From assembly GCA_016715465.1 (NCBI GenBank), contig JADKAA010000029.1, positions 1,736,001-1,800,000 on the forward strand: a stretch of 64,000 bases of DNA, written 5' to 3'. Origin of the DNA: Saprospiraceae bacterium (GTDB lineage: Bacteria; Bacteroidota; Bacteroidia; Chitinophagales; Saprospiraceae). A model generated the notes under the pieces. That model saw only the letters and a list, made by a program, of their open reading frames with translations. It ran no database searches and was not told where the DNA came from. Shown here piece after piece: positions 51,176 through 60,618 of the stretch (positions are counted from its first letter, which is position 1; every line of letters starts with the position of its first letter). Position numbers and translations under genes: made by a program.

Positions 51176-53283
51176 GTTGATGGCCGCATGATATCCGGCC
51201 GCAATATTGTTTTCTCCGTCAAGAGCATTGTTGAGGTTGTTGGAACCCAGGGCAATGTTTTTAATCCGGCACCCGGGCGCAGCTGGTCAATGCCCACAGC
51301 CGTATTGAATGAACCCTGTGATACATCCGAGAAGATATCCGAGATTACATTTTCTTCGCCAAAATATTCGTCTTTCTGGCTGATGTACAGGTTTTTTCCG
51401 TTGTTGGTAAGTTCCATCAACAGTTGACCAAAACTGTTCTCCCGGATGATGAATTTATCTTCGTAATTGTTTCCACCGATGTGCAATTTTACCCTGAACT
51501 GGTCATTGTCTGTGGTACTTTCCACGGAGGCTTTGGTGAAGAAGGGATTCAGCGAAGCAATGCTGTTGGGTACTCCGAGCTGGTAACCGTTGGATCGGTA
51601 CACAAAACTCTGCCCCGATGTAGCTCCAAATGAAACCAGGGGGTAATCTTCTTTCACATTCACCCAACTGGTGCCATTATAGTAAAAAGGAGCCTTATAG
51701 ATGTTGTCATACACCATCAACCCCTCTGCCGGGTTGCTGATGTTTTGCCTGAAGGTCGTTGACAGTATCGGCAAAGCAAAACCCCTGGAATTGGAAGTGA
51801 CCTCGAAAGCTGCCGAGGCATGGGGCGTTGTGGTACCTATGCCTACCTGAATACTGGTTGATGCGCCATTGACACCTTGCACACTGCCCAGGACGACGGC
51901 ATTGGAAGAAGCAGCAAAAGCATTGGCACCTATGACCACCGCATTGCTTACCCCATTGGCTACATTGGTGTTGTAACCCATTGCAGTATTGTTGGATGCC
52001 GGCAAATTCAGGCTGAGTGCGTTGGCACCCACGGCTACTCCGCAGGAAGAGGTATCATTTGAACCCGACATCGCATTGAAACCAATGGCGGTGTTGTCTG
52101 CTCCGTTATTATCATCCATCGCATTGGCACCCAAAGCTGTATTTCGGCTCAGCGTATTTGCTTCCAGGGCCCCGGCACCCACAGCCACGTTGTCATTTCC
52201 GGTGACCATGTTGTACAAGGTGCTAAAACCCACACCGAGGTTGTCCTTGCCTGTAGTATTTTGCCAACCGGCCTGACTGCCGATGGCCATGCTGAAATCT
52301 GTGGTATTCGACTGCAGACTGCGATAGCCAATGGATAGGGTATTGTCTCCGCTGTTGCCGGACAACGCACCTATGGCAAGACCATGGTCATTTCCCAGGT
52401 TGTTGTACATGGCTTTGTAACCTATGGCGGTATTGTTGTCGGTGGCCGTACCATTGTATAGCGCTTCCTCTCCCACCGAAACCACCGAACTGCCGTTGTT
52501 TTGCAATTTGGAATTGGCTCTCCCCACAAATACATTGGGTTGTTGGCCTGATGCAGCCGGTGTTTCACTGCCGATGATGACGCTGTAATCGGCTGAAGTT
52601 CCGTTCACATAAGCCTTATGACCAATGGCTGTGATGTTGTAGCCGTTGTTGAGATTGCCCTTCATAACCTCATTGCCAATGGCCAGGGCCGATCCAGCCG
52701 TAAGCTGGTTGGCTGCCTTATAGCCGATGACCAGGTTATCCGGGCCGGTGACATTTGTATTCAACGCGCCGATACCCAAGGTGATGTTGCCGCGGGCGGT
52801 GGTAAAACCAGAAGCTGTACTGTCCCCGAGGCTGATGTTGTCCTGGTTGTTGACGATGTGGAGTTTGGCAGCCTGTACCGCCCCGCCTGTACTTAAATTC
52901 ATTTTTTCGACACCCGTGAGGTCAATACGAATAATATCTTCATCGGCATTCTTCTCCGTCTCCAGCTGCGTATCCCCATCGGCATCGGCGATCTTAGAGG
53001 TAAGACCTGCCAATATTTTCCAGGAGGTGGAAGCATTGTCGTAAAAATAAAAACCGGAGGTTTCATCGGTCTGGTAAATGAGCAGGGCATTGGCCGGACT
53101 GGCTATGAGGTCGCGGTCGGCCCTCGACATCCGGGGAATAAGCAGGCCTTTGTTGTTCGATACGATGTCCAGAATGGCAGAAGCATCGGGTACGGTATTG
53201 ATGCCCACATCCTGGGATAGAAGCGGCTGCACAATGGTAAACATACCGATCATCATCGCGGATATTATTTCCCTGATTTGCAT
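51172..53283 (-). CDS. N-terminal part of the frameshifted middle fibre protein (YadA-head/S74 family)
   Basis: This 703-codon frame has a signal peptide (REIISAMMIGMFTIVQPLLS). It also has the module KGLLIPRMS...FYFYDNAST, the DADGDTQLETEKNADEDIIR module, long YadA-head runs, and a second RGFALPILS...FYYNGTSW module. It goes out of frame at about 51272, where GIDQLRPG is followed by nonsense. With two single-base corrections (G-run near 51272, A-run near 50740) it joins 50675-51175 and 50310-50744 into one protein of about 990 residues, matching its neighbours of 981 and about 1,000. Its start lies 2 bp from the upstream stop. Either assembly errors, a dead gene or slippage-based phase variation. 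Confidence 0.75.
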   Translation of the reverse strand: MQIREIISAMMIGMFTIVQPLLSQDVGINTVPDASAILDIVSNNKGLLIPRMSRADRDLIASPANALLIYQTDETSGFYFYDNASTSWKILAGLTSKIADADGDTQLETEKNADEDIIRIDLTGVEKMNLSTGGAVQAAKLHIVNNQDNISLGDSTASGFTTARGNITLGIGALNTNVTGPDNLVIGYKAANQLTAGSALAIGNEVMKGNLNNGYNITAIGHKAYVNGTSADYSVIIGSETPAASGQQPNVFVGRANSKLQNNGSSVVSVGEEALYNGTATDNNTAIGYKAMYNNLGNDHGLAIGALSGNSGDNTLSIGYRSLQSNTTDFSMAIGSQAGWQNTTGKDNLGVGFSTLYNMVTGNDNVAVGAGALEANTLSRNTALGANAMDDNNGADNTAIGFNAMSGSNDTSSCGVAVGANALSLNLPASNNTAMGYNTNVANGVSNAVVIGANAFAASSNAVVLGSVQGVNGASTSIQVGIGTTTPHASAAFEVTSNSRGFALPILSTTFRQNISNPAEGLMVYDNIYKAPFYYNGTSWVNVKEDYPLVSFGATSGQSFVYRSNGYQLGVPNSIASLNPFFTKASVESTTDNDQFRVKLHIGGNNYEDKFIIRENSFGQLLMELTNNGKNLYISQKDEYFGEENVISDIFSDVSQGSFNTAVGIDQLRPGAGLKTLPWVPTTSTMLLTEKTILRPDIMRPST

Positions 53284-53285
53284 TT

Positions 53286-56285
53286 CTACCGCGGTTTGAT
53301 GTAAAAGTGATTTTCAAGATCGGCTTTGAGCTGATCCAATTCCGATTTTACTTTAGCGGATTTTTTGAAAAATTGACTTTGTGCGGTATCCATCATTTTG
53401 ATGCCTTCGATGAGGACCGGTACAAAACCCATGTAGTCCACCGATTTCACGCCGTCCACTTCAGATACCAGGGCAGGATGGTGCTGTGCCACATTTTGCG
53501 CAATGAAACCCAGCTGGACATTTTGATTTCTTTGGGCATACTTCCATCGATAAGAAAAGGCACTGAGGCCATCCATCTCATCCAAGGAAAAGGGAATTTT
53601 TTTGATGTTTTTTTTCAGGCGCCGGTCCGAAAATTCGGTCAGGTTTCCCGCCAGTTCTGCGTCTCCACTGCCTTCGAGGATCAGCACATTCATGGTATAA
53701 AAAAACCTAAAGCGCGCGTCGGCAGCAACCCCATCCGGATCGCCCTGCAGCGCCCATTCATTGGACGAGGTGTTATTGCGGAATTTGATGCGGCTCGCAT
53801 CCAATCCGCTATTATGCACCGTAACTATGGAATTGAATTGATTGGTGCTGTCTCTTCGCACATGAAGCCGTGTCTGAGGGTTGGAGGTGCCAATGCCTAC
53901 CTTCACGGTCTTAGTACCACCATTGACACCTTCAATGGCACCAAGGACCAAAGAATTGCTTTGAGTAGCCCTTGCCCGATACCCAATGGCCGTGGCGTAG
54001 CTAAGGCTGGCACCGCTTACTTCGGCATAGGAACCAATGGCGGTGTTGTAGTTTCCATTGGTGAGTTCATTGAGGGCATTCAACCCCACAGCTGTATTAT
54101 AGTCGCCACTCACATTTAGATCCAGCGCATTAAAACCCACTGCGGTATTGTAGGAGCCGGTGGTGTTGTCAGTCATGACACTGTTGCCGATGGCTGTATT
54201 GCCAAAGCCACTGGTGTTGTTGACCAGGGTCTCTGCGCCAATGGCAGTATTGCTTCCTCCTGCCAGGGTTACCGACTTGAGGTTGTTATAACCAAGGGCC
54301 GTATTGTGGCTGGCCAGATCTGCATTTAAGCCGGCGTTGTTGCCCAGATAAAAACACTGGTTGGAAGTAAAAGGCTCAACGTAAATACTGCCATACGCGT
54401 TGCGGTTGATGAGGAATCGGTCGATGCCGTTGAGCCTGATCCTGAATTTGTCGTCGTCCGGATTTCGCTCGATTTGCATCTTGCTGTCGCCGTCGGTATC
54501 CTCAATAGAGGAAGTAAAACCCCACGTCCAAATGGCAGTATTTTCATTATAGACCGGTATCTTGTTTTGGGTGCCAGGTCCGAGGGTTAATTCATCGTCG
54601 AAATAATTGTTGGCCTGAACCCAACGCAAAGGACTGGTCTTTGCGTAATACAAGGCATCGCGTGTGGTATTGTACACCCACATGCCATCTTTGGGAAATG
54701 AGATGCCGCGCATCTGCGCGTCGGTGAGCCTGGGTAAAAGCAGGCCTCGCGAAGTGGAAACCACATCCAGGATGGCGGAGGGATGGGGATCGGAAGTACC
54801 GATGCCCACCCGGCTTAGGTTGCTGTAGTCACCCAAAAGTATGGCTCCTGAAGTATTCGGCGCCGTAAAATTGCCCCTGCCCAGAATGGTCATGTACATG
54901 TTGGGATCCACGACACCCCCACTTAAAGATCTTGCCCCACAACCGATGGTCGTATTGTTGGACTCATCGGATTTGGTATTACTGCCGATGGCCACATTGT
55001 TATTACCCCCATCGGCGTTGGTCATCACACCGGCTCCCCGGCCCGCAAATGTGTTGTTGGAAGCATCATAAGTTACCGGTGATGAAGCAAATTCAGTTTG
55101 TTGCGCACTGTCTCCAATGATTGTGTTGCGCGAACCTCCAAGAATGCCCTTCATTGCTTCCTCGCCGATGGCTACATTGTGTTCACCTGTGGTCATTCGT
55201 TCCAGTGCGTAATTGCCAATGCCCGTATTGTTGTTTCCCGTGGTGAGGTTTCGCAGTGTGCCATAACCCACCGCTACGGTCTGCGACATGGAGGTGGGAT
55301 CTTCCATCGCATATTGACCAATGGCCGTATTTTGATATCCGTCAACGTTATTTTTTAAAGTAGTAAAGGATACGCCAAGTACCGTATTTTGAAAACCCGT
55401 AATGTTGTTGCTGAATATTTCATGTCCTGCGGCGGTATTGTCTGCCCCATCCTGGTTCAATTCCATACCCCGGTATCCCAGCACGGTATTGTTATCCGCC
55501 GTAGTATTGGAAAAAAGGGAAAGGCCCCCTACTGCCACCAGGCCGCTGCCGGTGGTATTGTTTCTCAATGATTCATAGCCGGCGCCGGTGTTGTGTTTTC
55601 CGGTCGTGTTGTACCGCAGTGCATAATGCCCAACCGCCATATTGCTGTCTGCCGTATTTTGGTGGAGGGCAAAAAGTCCGAGGGCCAGGTTGTCTTTGCC
55701 GGAGACATTGGCAAACAAGGCCTGTCTTCCAATGGCCAGGTTGCGGTTTCCCGTGGTCGTGGAAAATAAGGCAGAGTCACCCACAGCCATGTTATAACCA
55801 TTGGTGATGTTTTTGCCCGCCTGGTCGCCCAGATACAGCGCCCCATTGTTTTGCGGAAACTCCAAACGCACCTCGCCCGGACTGTTCCTTTTAAATGTCA
55901 TTTTTTCGTTGCCGGCAATATCAAACCGCACCACGTTGTCATTGGGTGTTTTTTCTACCTGCACATGGGTATCTGCATCGGCATCCTGTATAACCGCCAC
56001 CGCAGCACCCAGCCGTTTCCAGCCGCTGCCACCATAAAAATAAAAGCCCGACACCTGGTCCGTCTGATATACAAGTAAGCCGGTAGCGGGTCCTGAGATG
56101 GATTCCCGTTCCGCCTGTGTCATCCGAGGCGTAAGCACGCCTTTGGTGGTCGAAACCAGATTGAGCACAGAAGATCCACTACCCCCGGTGACCACTTGTG
56201 CGGACAAGGGAACCAACCACATAAGCAGCACAAGTCCCACAAAAAGGAAGCGCCGGATCTGGAAGATGGATGAAGATAACGTCAT
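53286..56285 (-). CDS. Secreted fibre protein with YadA-head repeats and S74 self-cleaving chaperone (first gene of operon)
   Basis: From ATG 56285 the protein has 999 residues and a signal peptide (FLFVGLVLLMWLVPLSAQ). Two successive blocks follow: KGVLTPRMT...FYFYGGSGW, DADADTHVQVEKTPNDNVVR and a long run of YadA-head turns; then RGLLLPRLT...LYYAKTS, DTDGDSKMQIERNPDDDKFR and more head turns (NTAVGLNALNELTNGNYNTA). The C-terminus is an S74 chaperone with FSDRRLKKNI (Ser near 885), GFIAQNVAQHHPALV and a coiled coil. The frame is open to a TTG at 56309, but that codon is inside a TATATTTG -7 element, so the ATG at 56285 is chosen. It leads a three-gene operon. The export route beyond the inner membrane is unclear; no T9SS domain is visible. 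Confidence 0.8.
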   Translation of the reverse strand: MTLSSSIFQIRRFLFVGLVLLMWLVPLSAQVVTGGSGSSVLNLVSTTKGVLTPRMTQAERESISGPATGLLVYQTDQVSGFYFYGGSGWKRLGAAVAVIQDADADTHVQVEKTPNDNVVRFDIAGNEKMTFKRNSPGEVRLEFPQNNGALYLGDQAGKNITNGYNMAVGDSALFSTTTGNRNLAIGRQALFANVSGKDNLALGLFALHQNTADSNMAVGHYALRYNTTGKHNTGAGYESLRNNTTGSGLVAVGGLSLFSNTTADNNTVLGYRGMELNQDGADNTAAGHEIFSNNITGFQNTVLGVSFTTLKNNVDGYQNTAIGQYAMEDPTSMSQTVAVGYGTLRNLTTGNNNTGIGNYALERMTTGEHNVAIGEEAMKGILGGSRNTIIGDSAQQTEFASSPVTYDASNNTFAGRGAGVMTNADGGNNNVAIGSNTKSDESNNTTIGCGARSLSGGVVDPNMYMTILGRGNFTAPNTSGAILLGDYSNLSRVGIGTSDPHPSAILDVVSTSRGLLLPRLTDAQMRGISFPKDGMWVYNTTRDALYYAKTSPLRWVQANNYFDDELTLGPGTQNKIPVYNENTAIWTWGFTSSIEDTDGDSKMQIERNPDDDKFRIRLNGIDRFLINRNAYGSIYVEPFTSNQCFYLGNNAGLNADLASHNTALGYNNLKSVTLAGGSNTAIGAETLVNNTSGFGNTAIGNSVMTDNTTGSYNTAVGFNALDLNVSGDYNTAVGLNALNELTNGNYNTAIGSYAEVSGASLSYATAIGYRARATQSNSLVLGAIEGVNGGTKTVKVGIGTSNPQTRLHVRRDSTNQFNSIVTVHNSGLDASRIKFRNNTSSNEWALQGDPDGVAADARFRFFYTMNVLILEGSGDAELAGNLTEFSDRRLKKNIKKIPFSLDEMDGLSAFSYRWKYAQRNQNVQLGFIAQNVAQHHPALVSEVDGVKSVDYMGFVPVLIEGIKMMDTAQSQFFKKSAKVKSELDQLKADLENHFYIKPR

Positions 56286-56306
56286 GAAATCGAGTAGTAA
56301 AGGGAT

Positions 56307-56314
56307 CAAATATA
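56307..56314 (-). promoter_or_regulatory. Bacteroidota-type -7 element TATATTTG for the fibre operon
   Basis: Read on the minus strand the octamer is TATATTTG, 21 nt before the ATG at 56285. It matches TAnnTTTG and sets the start choice of the first fibre gene. Confidence 0.55.
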
Positions 56315-56894
56315 ACGCGAATCCTGAAAAGTGCCCCTTTTTAATTTGTTATTTTAGTGGAAGTGGGAAAAAACGTTTAGATAAAAAAAGAAAGGCGCAT
56401 CAAAATTTGGGATAAATCTCGCATATTAATGTAACCTAGTTGAATTTCTATTAATCCCTAGACATTATTCTTTAACGGTTTTGTATCCAAAAAGCCTGAT
56501 GAAGTAACTAAAGGAATATATTTTAAGAAGGATAAAAATATTTTCCATTTAAATGAACTTTATATTTATAGCTATAGTTAATAGGGTTGTATTTGCGTCT
56601 TATTTGACATGACATTGTTCATTCTTAAATAATACGAAATGCAAAAAATACCCTACCAAGTATGTGTGAGTGAAAGATTGATTTTTTTCCTCATTTGTTT
56701 TCCACTAATCATTTAGCAATCGGTTAAACCATACATCTGTGATATGTTGAACCATGCCTAATTTGTTTTGCCCATAAGCGACAACGAATATAGGTTGGCT
56801 TTTGAGCTAATGCCATGAATTAGCAAACATTTATAAACTCGTGAAATAAAAGGATTTAAGGATTAAGATTTCTTAACACTTTAAATCTTTAATC
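56315..56894. other. AT-rich intergenic stretch
   Basis: This lies between the divergent fibre operon and the lipoprotein gene. Only frames shorter than about 25 codons with no recognisable product are present. It must hold the upstream promoter parts of both genes. Confidence 0.5.
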
Positions 56895-57341
56895 ATGAGA
56901 TTATTTTTCTTATTTGCACTTAGTGCCGGGCTTTTTAGTTGTACCCAAAACAACGACGTATTTCCCACAGCTGACATCCAAAGCCATATCAGGTCGAGGT
57001 CACCCATTGAGGTAGAAATTCATACCACTGCCGATGAATGGGTGAGAATGGAGGTCAACGAGCTGTCGCTGAGTAATCCGGGAACTGAATCCTTTACTGT
57101 TGAAATAACCGATGGAAACCAGGATCAACAGACTTATTACGCTGTATCGCTGTATGCATCGCAAGCAGAAGATTCACTTAGGATCATTAAAAATCCTGGC
57201 TTGAATCAGACAGTTTACGAAGAGAAGGGAGAAATCAACGTTATCCCGAATACTTCATCATCATTTCAATTAACCATTAATCCCGGCAATATCCAAACCG
57301 GGGCATCGACCTGTATCATTGAAGAATTGGGAGGTGTTTAA
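56895..57341 (+). CDS. Small lipoprotein of unknown function
   Basis: The 148-residue protein has a lipoprotein signal with lipobox LFSC (MRLFFLFALSAGLFSC). The mature part is polar and beta-rich, resembling an Ig-like or transthyretin-like fold (SPIEVEIHTTADEWVRMEVN; SFQLTINPGN), and ends in a Cys-containing tail (TCIIEELGGV). No family was recognised. It is monocistronic, with a strong hairpin just after the stop. Expected location: membrane-anchored in the periplasm or on the surface. Confidence 0.65.
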   Translation: MRLFFLFALSAGLFSCTQNNDVFPTADIQSHIRSRSPIEVEIHTTADEWVRMEVNELSLSNPGTESFTVEITDGNQDQQTYYAVSLYASQAEDSLRIIKNPGLNQTVYEEKGEINVIPNTSSSFQLTINPGNIQTGASTCIIEELGGV

Positions 57342-57353
57342 TTGAACGTAAAT

Positions 57354-57388
57354 AATAAGGGTGGGCCAGCTTACGGTCTGCCCTTATT
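57354..57388. terminator. Bidirectional terminator-like hairpin
   Basis: AATAAGGG (57354-57361) pairs with CCCTTATT (57381-57388), extended by partly paired GGGCC/GGTCT. It lies between two convergent genes and overlaps the stop of the 57371-58756 gene. T-rich DNA follows on the plus side. Confidence 0.6.
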
Positions 57389-58756
57389 CATTTCCAAAGT
57401 GTATTCACACCAGGATTTATAAATCAAGGGATGATAATCTTCCAATTTTATGGCATCCGGCTCAACAGCATCAATGTCTTTCATAAAACGGAAAAGATTC
57501 TGGTAGCTTGCCTGCAAATGTGTTGACATCCGGGAAGCATGTCGTTTTATAAAATTTATGGAAGAGGTGTATTCTCGTTTGTACGACGATGGATCTTTAA
57601 ATCTGTGCATAAAAGTGGCTATTAAAAAGAGGCCCTGCGCAAGGTTTTTTTGAGTAAAATCGAGGTCGCCCTTGAGTGTATATTTGTAAATTTCATCATA
57701 GCGGTGTGTATAAAAACAGGCCTGGGCGCGAGCCAGATTTGCCGTAGCAGCTGCATCCGTCACATTGACCTTTGGCATCCATTTTTCAATAAAATGCAGC
57801 ACATCCTCAAAATCCAGCCCAAGGCACATGCACATGACCAGGTTATGAAAATTGACCGGACTAAGCCGGCCGTCATTAAAATATACGCCGGAATTCAACC
57901 CATAATTGGAAAGGGTGTAAATCAAATTTTTGTCATTATGCAGGCCCCGGGTATATAGGTTATGACTTTTGCGAATGGCATAAATAGATACAATATAATT
58001 CAACTTACTGCCGGCTTTGATTTTCCCGGCAAGCAACACATCTTTGATGTAGAGCAAGGCATCTATCTCATCGAACTGCATCAACCGGTAGATGGCTTTT
58101 AGGAGAGTGATGACTTCTGTATCACGGCTTTTTTCTATCTTACTCAGAATATAATCCCTTAATGCCGGGTGATCAGTATGGGTGGTGACCTCAAAATTAA
58201 ACAGTTCTGTCATCAATACCAGGTATTGCCCGGTCACATATTCGTCAAAGGATTCAACCATTTCAAGGTACTCCTCCTCCTTAAATTCAAACTTATGCGG
58301 ATTGTGACAAAATGCCTGCTCAAAATGGGCATCGCTCAACAGTTTTGCATACGTGTGATCCAGTGTATCTTCAGCCTTCAGTGATTTTACCATCTTGTCC
58401 TTCACCTGATCCGCCAGGTGGTATAAGCTGCGCCTGTTGAGCCAGCGCTGGATCATCAGGTCCTGTTCATAGGGCTGAGCCTTCAACTCTTCCATGGCCA
58501 TCCACTCTTGTGCATGATCATACAACATAGAAAGGTAATTGAGAAATACCTTCTGTCCCGTTTTAGGCAGGATGGCAGCCGCCATGGCTTCATTGCCCGG
58601 ATATTCCTTTTTCCATTTTTGGTGTGTAGCCACATAATCAAAGATGGCAAAGGGATCGGCCTCCACCCCAATCCTGGACAACAGGAATTTCCGGAAGGAC
58701 CGCATGTCCTGTGGGCTAAGTACACTGGCAAATGCAAAAAATTTGGGCAGGGACAT
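57371..58756 (-). CDS. Helical protein of unknown function, about 460 residues
   Basis: The 461-residue protein has no signal peptide and is predicted almost all alpha-helical, with TPR-like helix pairs (LARAQACFYTHRYDEIYKYT; NLAQGLFLIATFMHRFKD). The N-terminus (FAFASVLSPQDMRSFRKFLL) is distinctive. No catalytic motif or named family was recognised; similar-sized helical proteins occur repeatedly in Saprospiria-type genomes (recollection, not verified). It is cytoplasmic and monocistronic. A scaffold role is conceivable but unsupported. Confidence 0.6.
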   Translation of the reverse strand: MSLPKFFAFASVLSPQDMRSFRKFLLSRIGVEADPFAIFDYVATHQKWKKEYPGNEAMAAAILPKTGQKVFLNYLSMLYDHAQEWMAMEELKAQPYEQDLMIQRWLNRRSLYHLADQVKDKMVKSLKAEDTLDHTYAKLLSDAHFEQAFCHNPHKFEFKEEEYLEMVESFDEYVTGQYLVLMTELFNFEVTTHTDHPALRDYILSKIEKSRDTEVITLLKAIYRLMQFDEIDALLYIKDVLLAGKIKAGSKLNYIVSIYAIRKSHNLYTRGLHNDKNLIYTLSNYGLNSGVYFNDGRLSPVNFHNLVMCMCLGLDFEDVLHFIEKWMPKVNVTDAAATANLARAQACFYTHRYDEIYKYTLKGDLDFTQKNLAQGLFLIATFMHRFKDPSSYKREYTSSINFIKRHASRMSTHLQASYQNLFRFMKDIDAVEPDAIKLEDYHPLIYKSWCEYTLEMNKGRP

Positions 58757-59545
58757 GAGGTTGGTTTATGGGATAAAAATAGGGATATATAATGGGATGA
58801 AAATATAAATTATGGCCTGCTGTCCCTGGCGGTTTACTGGAAGAAATTGGGTCCTTAAAAATGGTGACCGGTGTGCGGTGACCGGTGTGGGTTAAGACCA
58901 TATCTTCATTAGCGGCGAGCTGTTTGAAGTTTGCAACTTCAAACTTTGATTTTAATTACTACCAAGGCTGGTCGTGGGGAATGCTTTAAACCAAATGCTT
59001 ACTGCCCATTACCGCTAACCCGAAATTTATCTAGCTATCGCCAGTTAGACAGGCCGGTCACCGAACTTCTCATCCCTGTTTTTAGGGGTCAGATCAAAGA
59101 ACATCCTCTTAAAAACCCGATAAAAGGCGGACATAAAGAGCTATTGTAAAAATGTTCATTTAATTTGGGCAAGGACATTTATAGGAAATAATTTAACATA
59201 ATTAACTGTATTACTAATATTTATGATTCGTTTTTGATGGATTGTGTATAGGATAACACGAAAATTTCATTTAAAATGGTAAATAATTAATAGGGAAATT
59301 TGAAAGGAATAAAATATATCCTTCTTCCATGCTTTATTTTGATTATAAATCAGATAAACTTCGGATGAGTAAAAGGCTCCGGCAAATAAGCTTAAGTTCA
59401 GAATGCTTCCTCAGGTTTGAAGATGCACAGTTGATGGAGGTAAAATATTTAATTTTAATAAATATATTTTTGCAAATATATTTTATTCAGTATATTGATA
59501 ACGAAAATACATTATTATAATTTATTTAATCTAAATAAAATATAA
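58757..59545. other. Intergenic stretch with a REP fragment
   Basis: No convincing gene. Near 58863 'gtgaccggtgtgcg' is duplicated. At 59036-59057 'gctatcgccagttagacagg' resembles part of the REP-like hairpin of clusters A-D. From 59160 the DNA becomes markedly AT-rich and leads into the beta-helix genes. Confidence 0.5.
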
Positions 59546-60532
59546 ATGAAAAACACACCGCTACTTTTAACATGTCTACTTTTTTCCATAAATATCCTGG
59601 CACAAACACCGCGTATTGCCTTGGTTAAACCAAATGGAATTACAACCATTCATTCCACTTTGAGTGCTGCCTATAATGCAGCAAGTGATGATGATTTTAT
59701 TTATTTGCCTGGGGGTAATTTTGAAAATATAGGAATACAAAAAAAGATTCATATAATTGGTGCTGGCTCTAATTTAGATTCATCAAATGTAACCGGAATA
59801 ACAAGGATACAACAAATACATATTTATCCCGAAGCAAGTGGAGGTTCAATAGAAGGAATATATTTTTACAACCAATCTGGTTCATTTATTATTTTAAATC
59901 CAACAACTAATTTTGAAATTAGAAAATGTAGATTTGATGGACAAATTACTACTTCAGGAGGTGGGGAATCTTCAAATCTTTTATTTAGTAGAAACCAAAT
60001 TACTGACCTCGGTGCAGGTTTAGTAAATTCTATCTTTAAGAATAATATTATCCTTTTTAATGCGTCTGTTGGTAATTATTGTCAATTCAACAACAATATT
60101 TTTTTCTACCCAGGTACAAATGGTTTATCGCAATATTGCACATTTAAAAACAATATTTTTATGTCTTCGAATCAATATAGTAGCTATTCATTTTTCTATA
60201 ATAATGTTAATTGCAATGTTGGAGGCACGCAAAATGAAAATTATAATAATGTTGACGAACCTTGGTCAGATATATTCATTAACCCGGGAACGCCAAACGG
60301 AACACCTCCTATATACCAGTATGACGTCCACAACAACTACCACGTAAAAGTCACATCTGCCTGCCATAATTCCGGCACCGATGGCACGGATAGGGGCATA
60401 TATGGTGGCCCCTCACCCTGGGTGGAAGGCAGTATTCCATCAAATCCACATATATATTTTAAACAAGTAGCTGAAGAAACCAATGCCAATGGGCAGCTGC
60501 AGATACATTTTAAGGTGAGGACTGGGAATTAA
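59546..60532 (+). CDS. Secreted beta-helix protein (paralogue 1)
   Basis: The 328-residue product has a signal peptide (MKNTPLLLTCLLFSINILAQ). It then shows a right-handed beta-helix pattern: STLSAAYNAASDDDFIYLPG, IIGAGSNLDSS, and Asn/Phe-rich coils such as NNIFFYPGTNGLSQYCTFKN. The end reads GTDRGIYGGPSPW and TNANGQLQIHFKVRTGN. It shares layout and both ends with the next gene. There is no T9SS domain after the last strand. The first three quarters are AT-rich; the last 200 bp are GC-richer and close to the paralogue's. Function unknown; proteins of this fold often bind or cleave polysaccharides. Confidence 0.7.
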   Translation: MKNTPLLLTCLLFSINILAQTPRIALVKPNGITTIHSTLSAAYNAASDDDFIYLPGGNFENIGIQKKIHIIGAGSNLDSSNVTGITRIQQIHIYPEASGGSIEGIYFYNQSGSFIILNPTTNFEIRKCRFDGQITTSGGGESSNLLFSRNQITDLGAGLVNSIFKNNIILFNASVGNYCQFNNNIFFYPGTNGLSQYCTFKNNIFMSSNQYSSYSFFYNNVNCNVGGTQNENYNNVDEPWSDIFINPGTPNGTPPIYQYDVHNNYHVKVTSACHNSGTDGTDRGIYGGPSPWVEGSIPSNPHIYFKQVAEETNANGQLQIHFKVRTGN

Positions 60533-60618
60533 TTAATGGTATTAGGTCATAGACAATGTCCCATATAATAATTCAAATATTGAAAGTATCATCGGTGAAC
60601 TATATTAAATCTAATCCA

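Noticed and set aside
47368..56309. Prophage tail-fibre region
   Set aside because: S74 and head repeats recall phage tails, but each protein has a signal peptide and there are no capsid, terminase, tail or integrase genes around.
59329..59520. 63-codon frame in the AT-rich region before paralogue 1
   Set aside because: Composition is that of AT-rich random sequence, with no signal peptide, domain or neighbour context.
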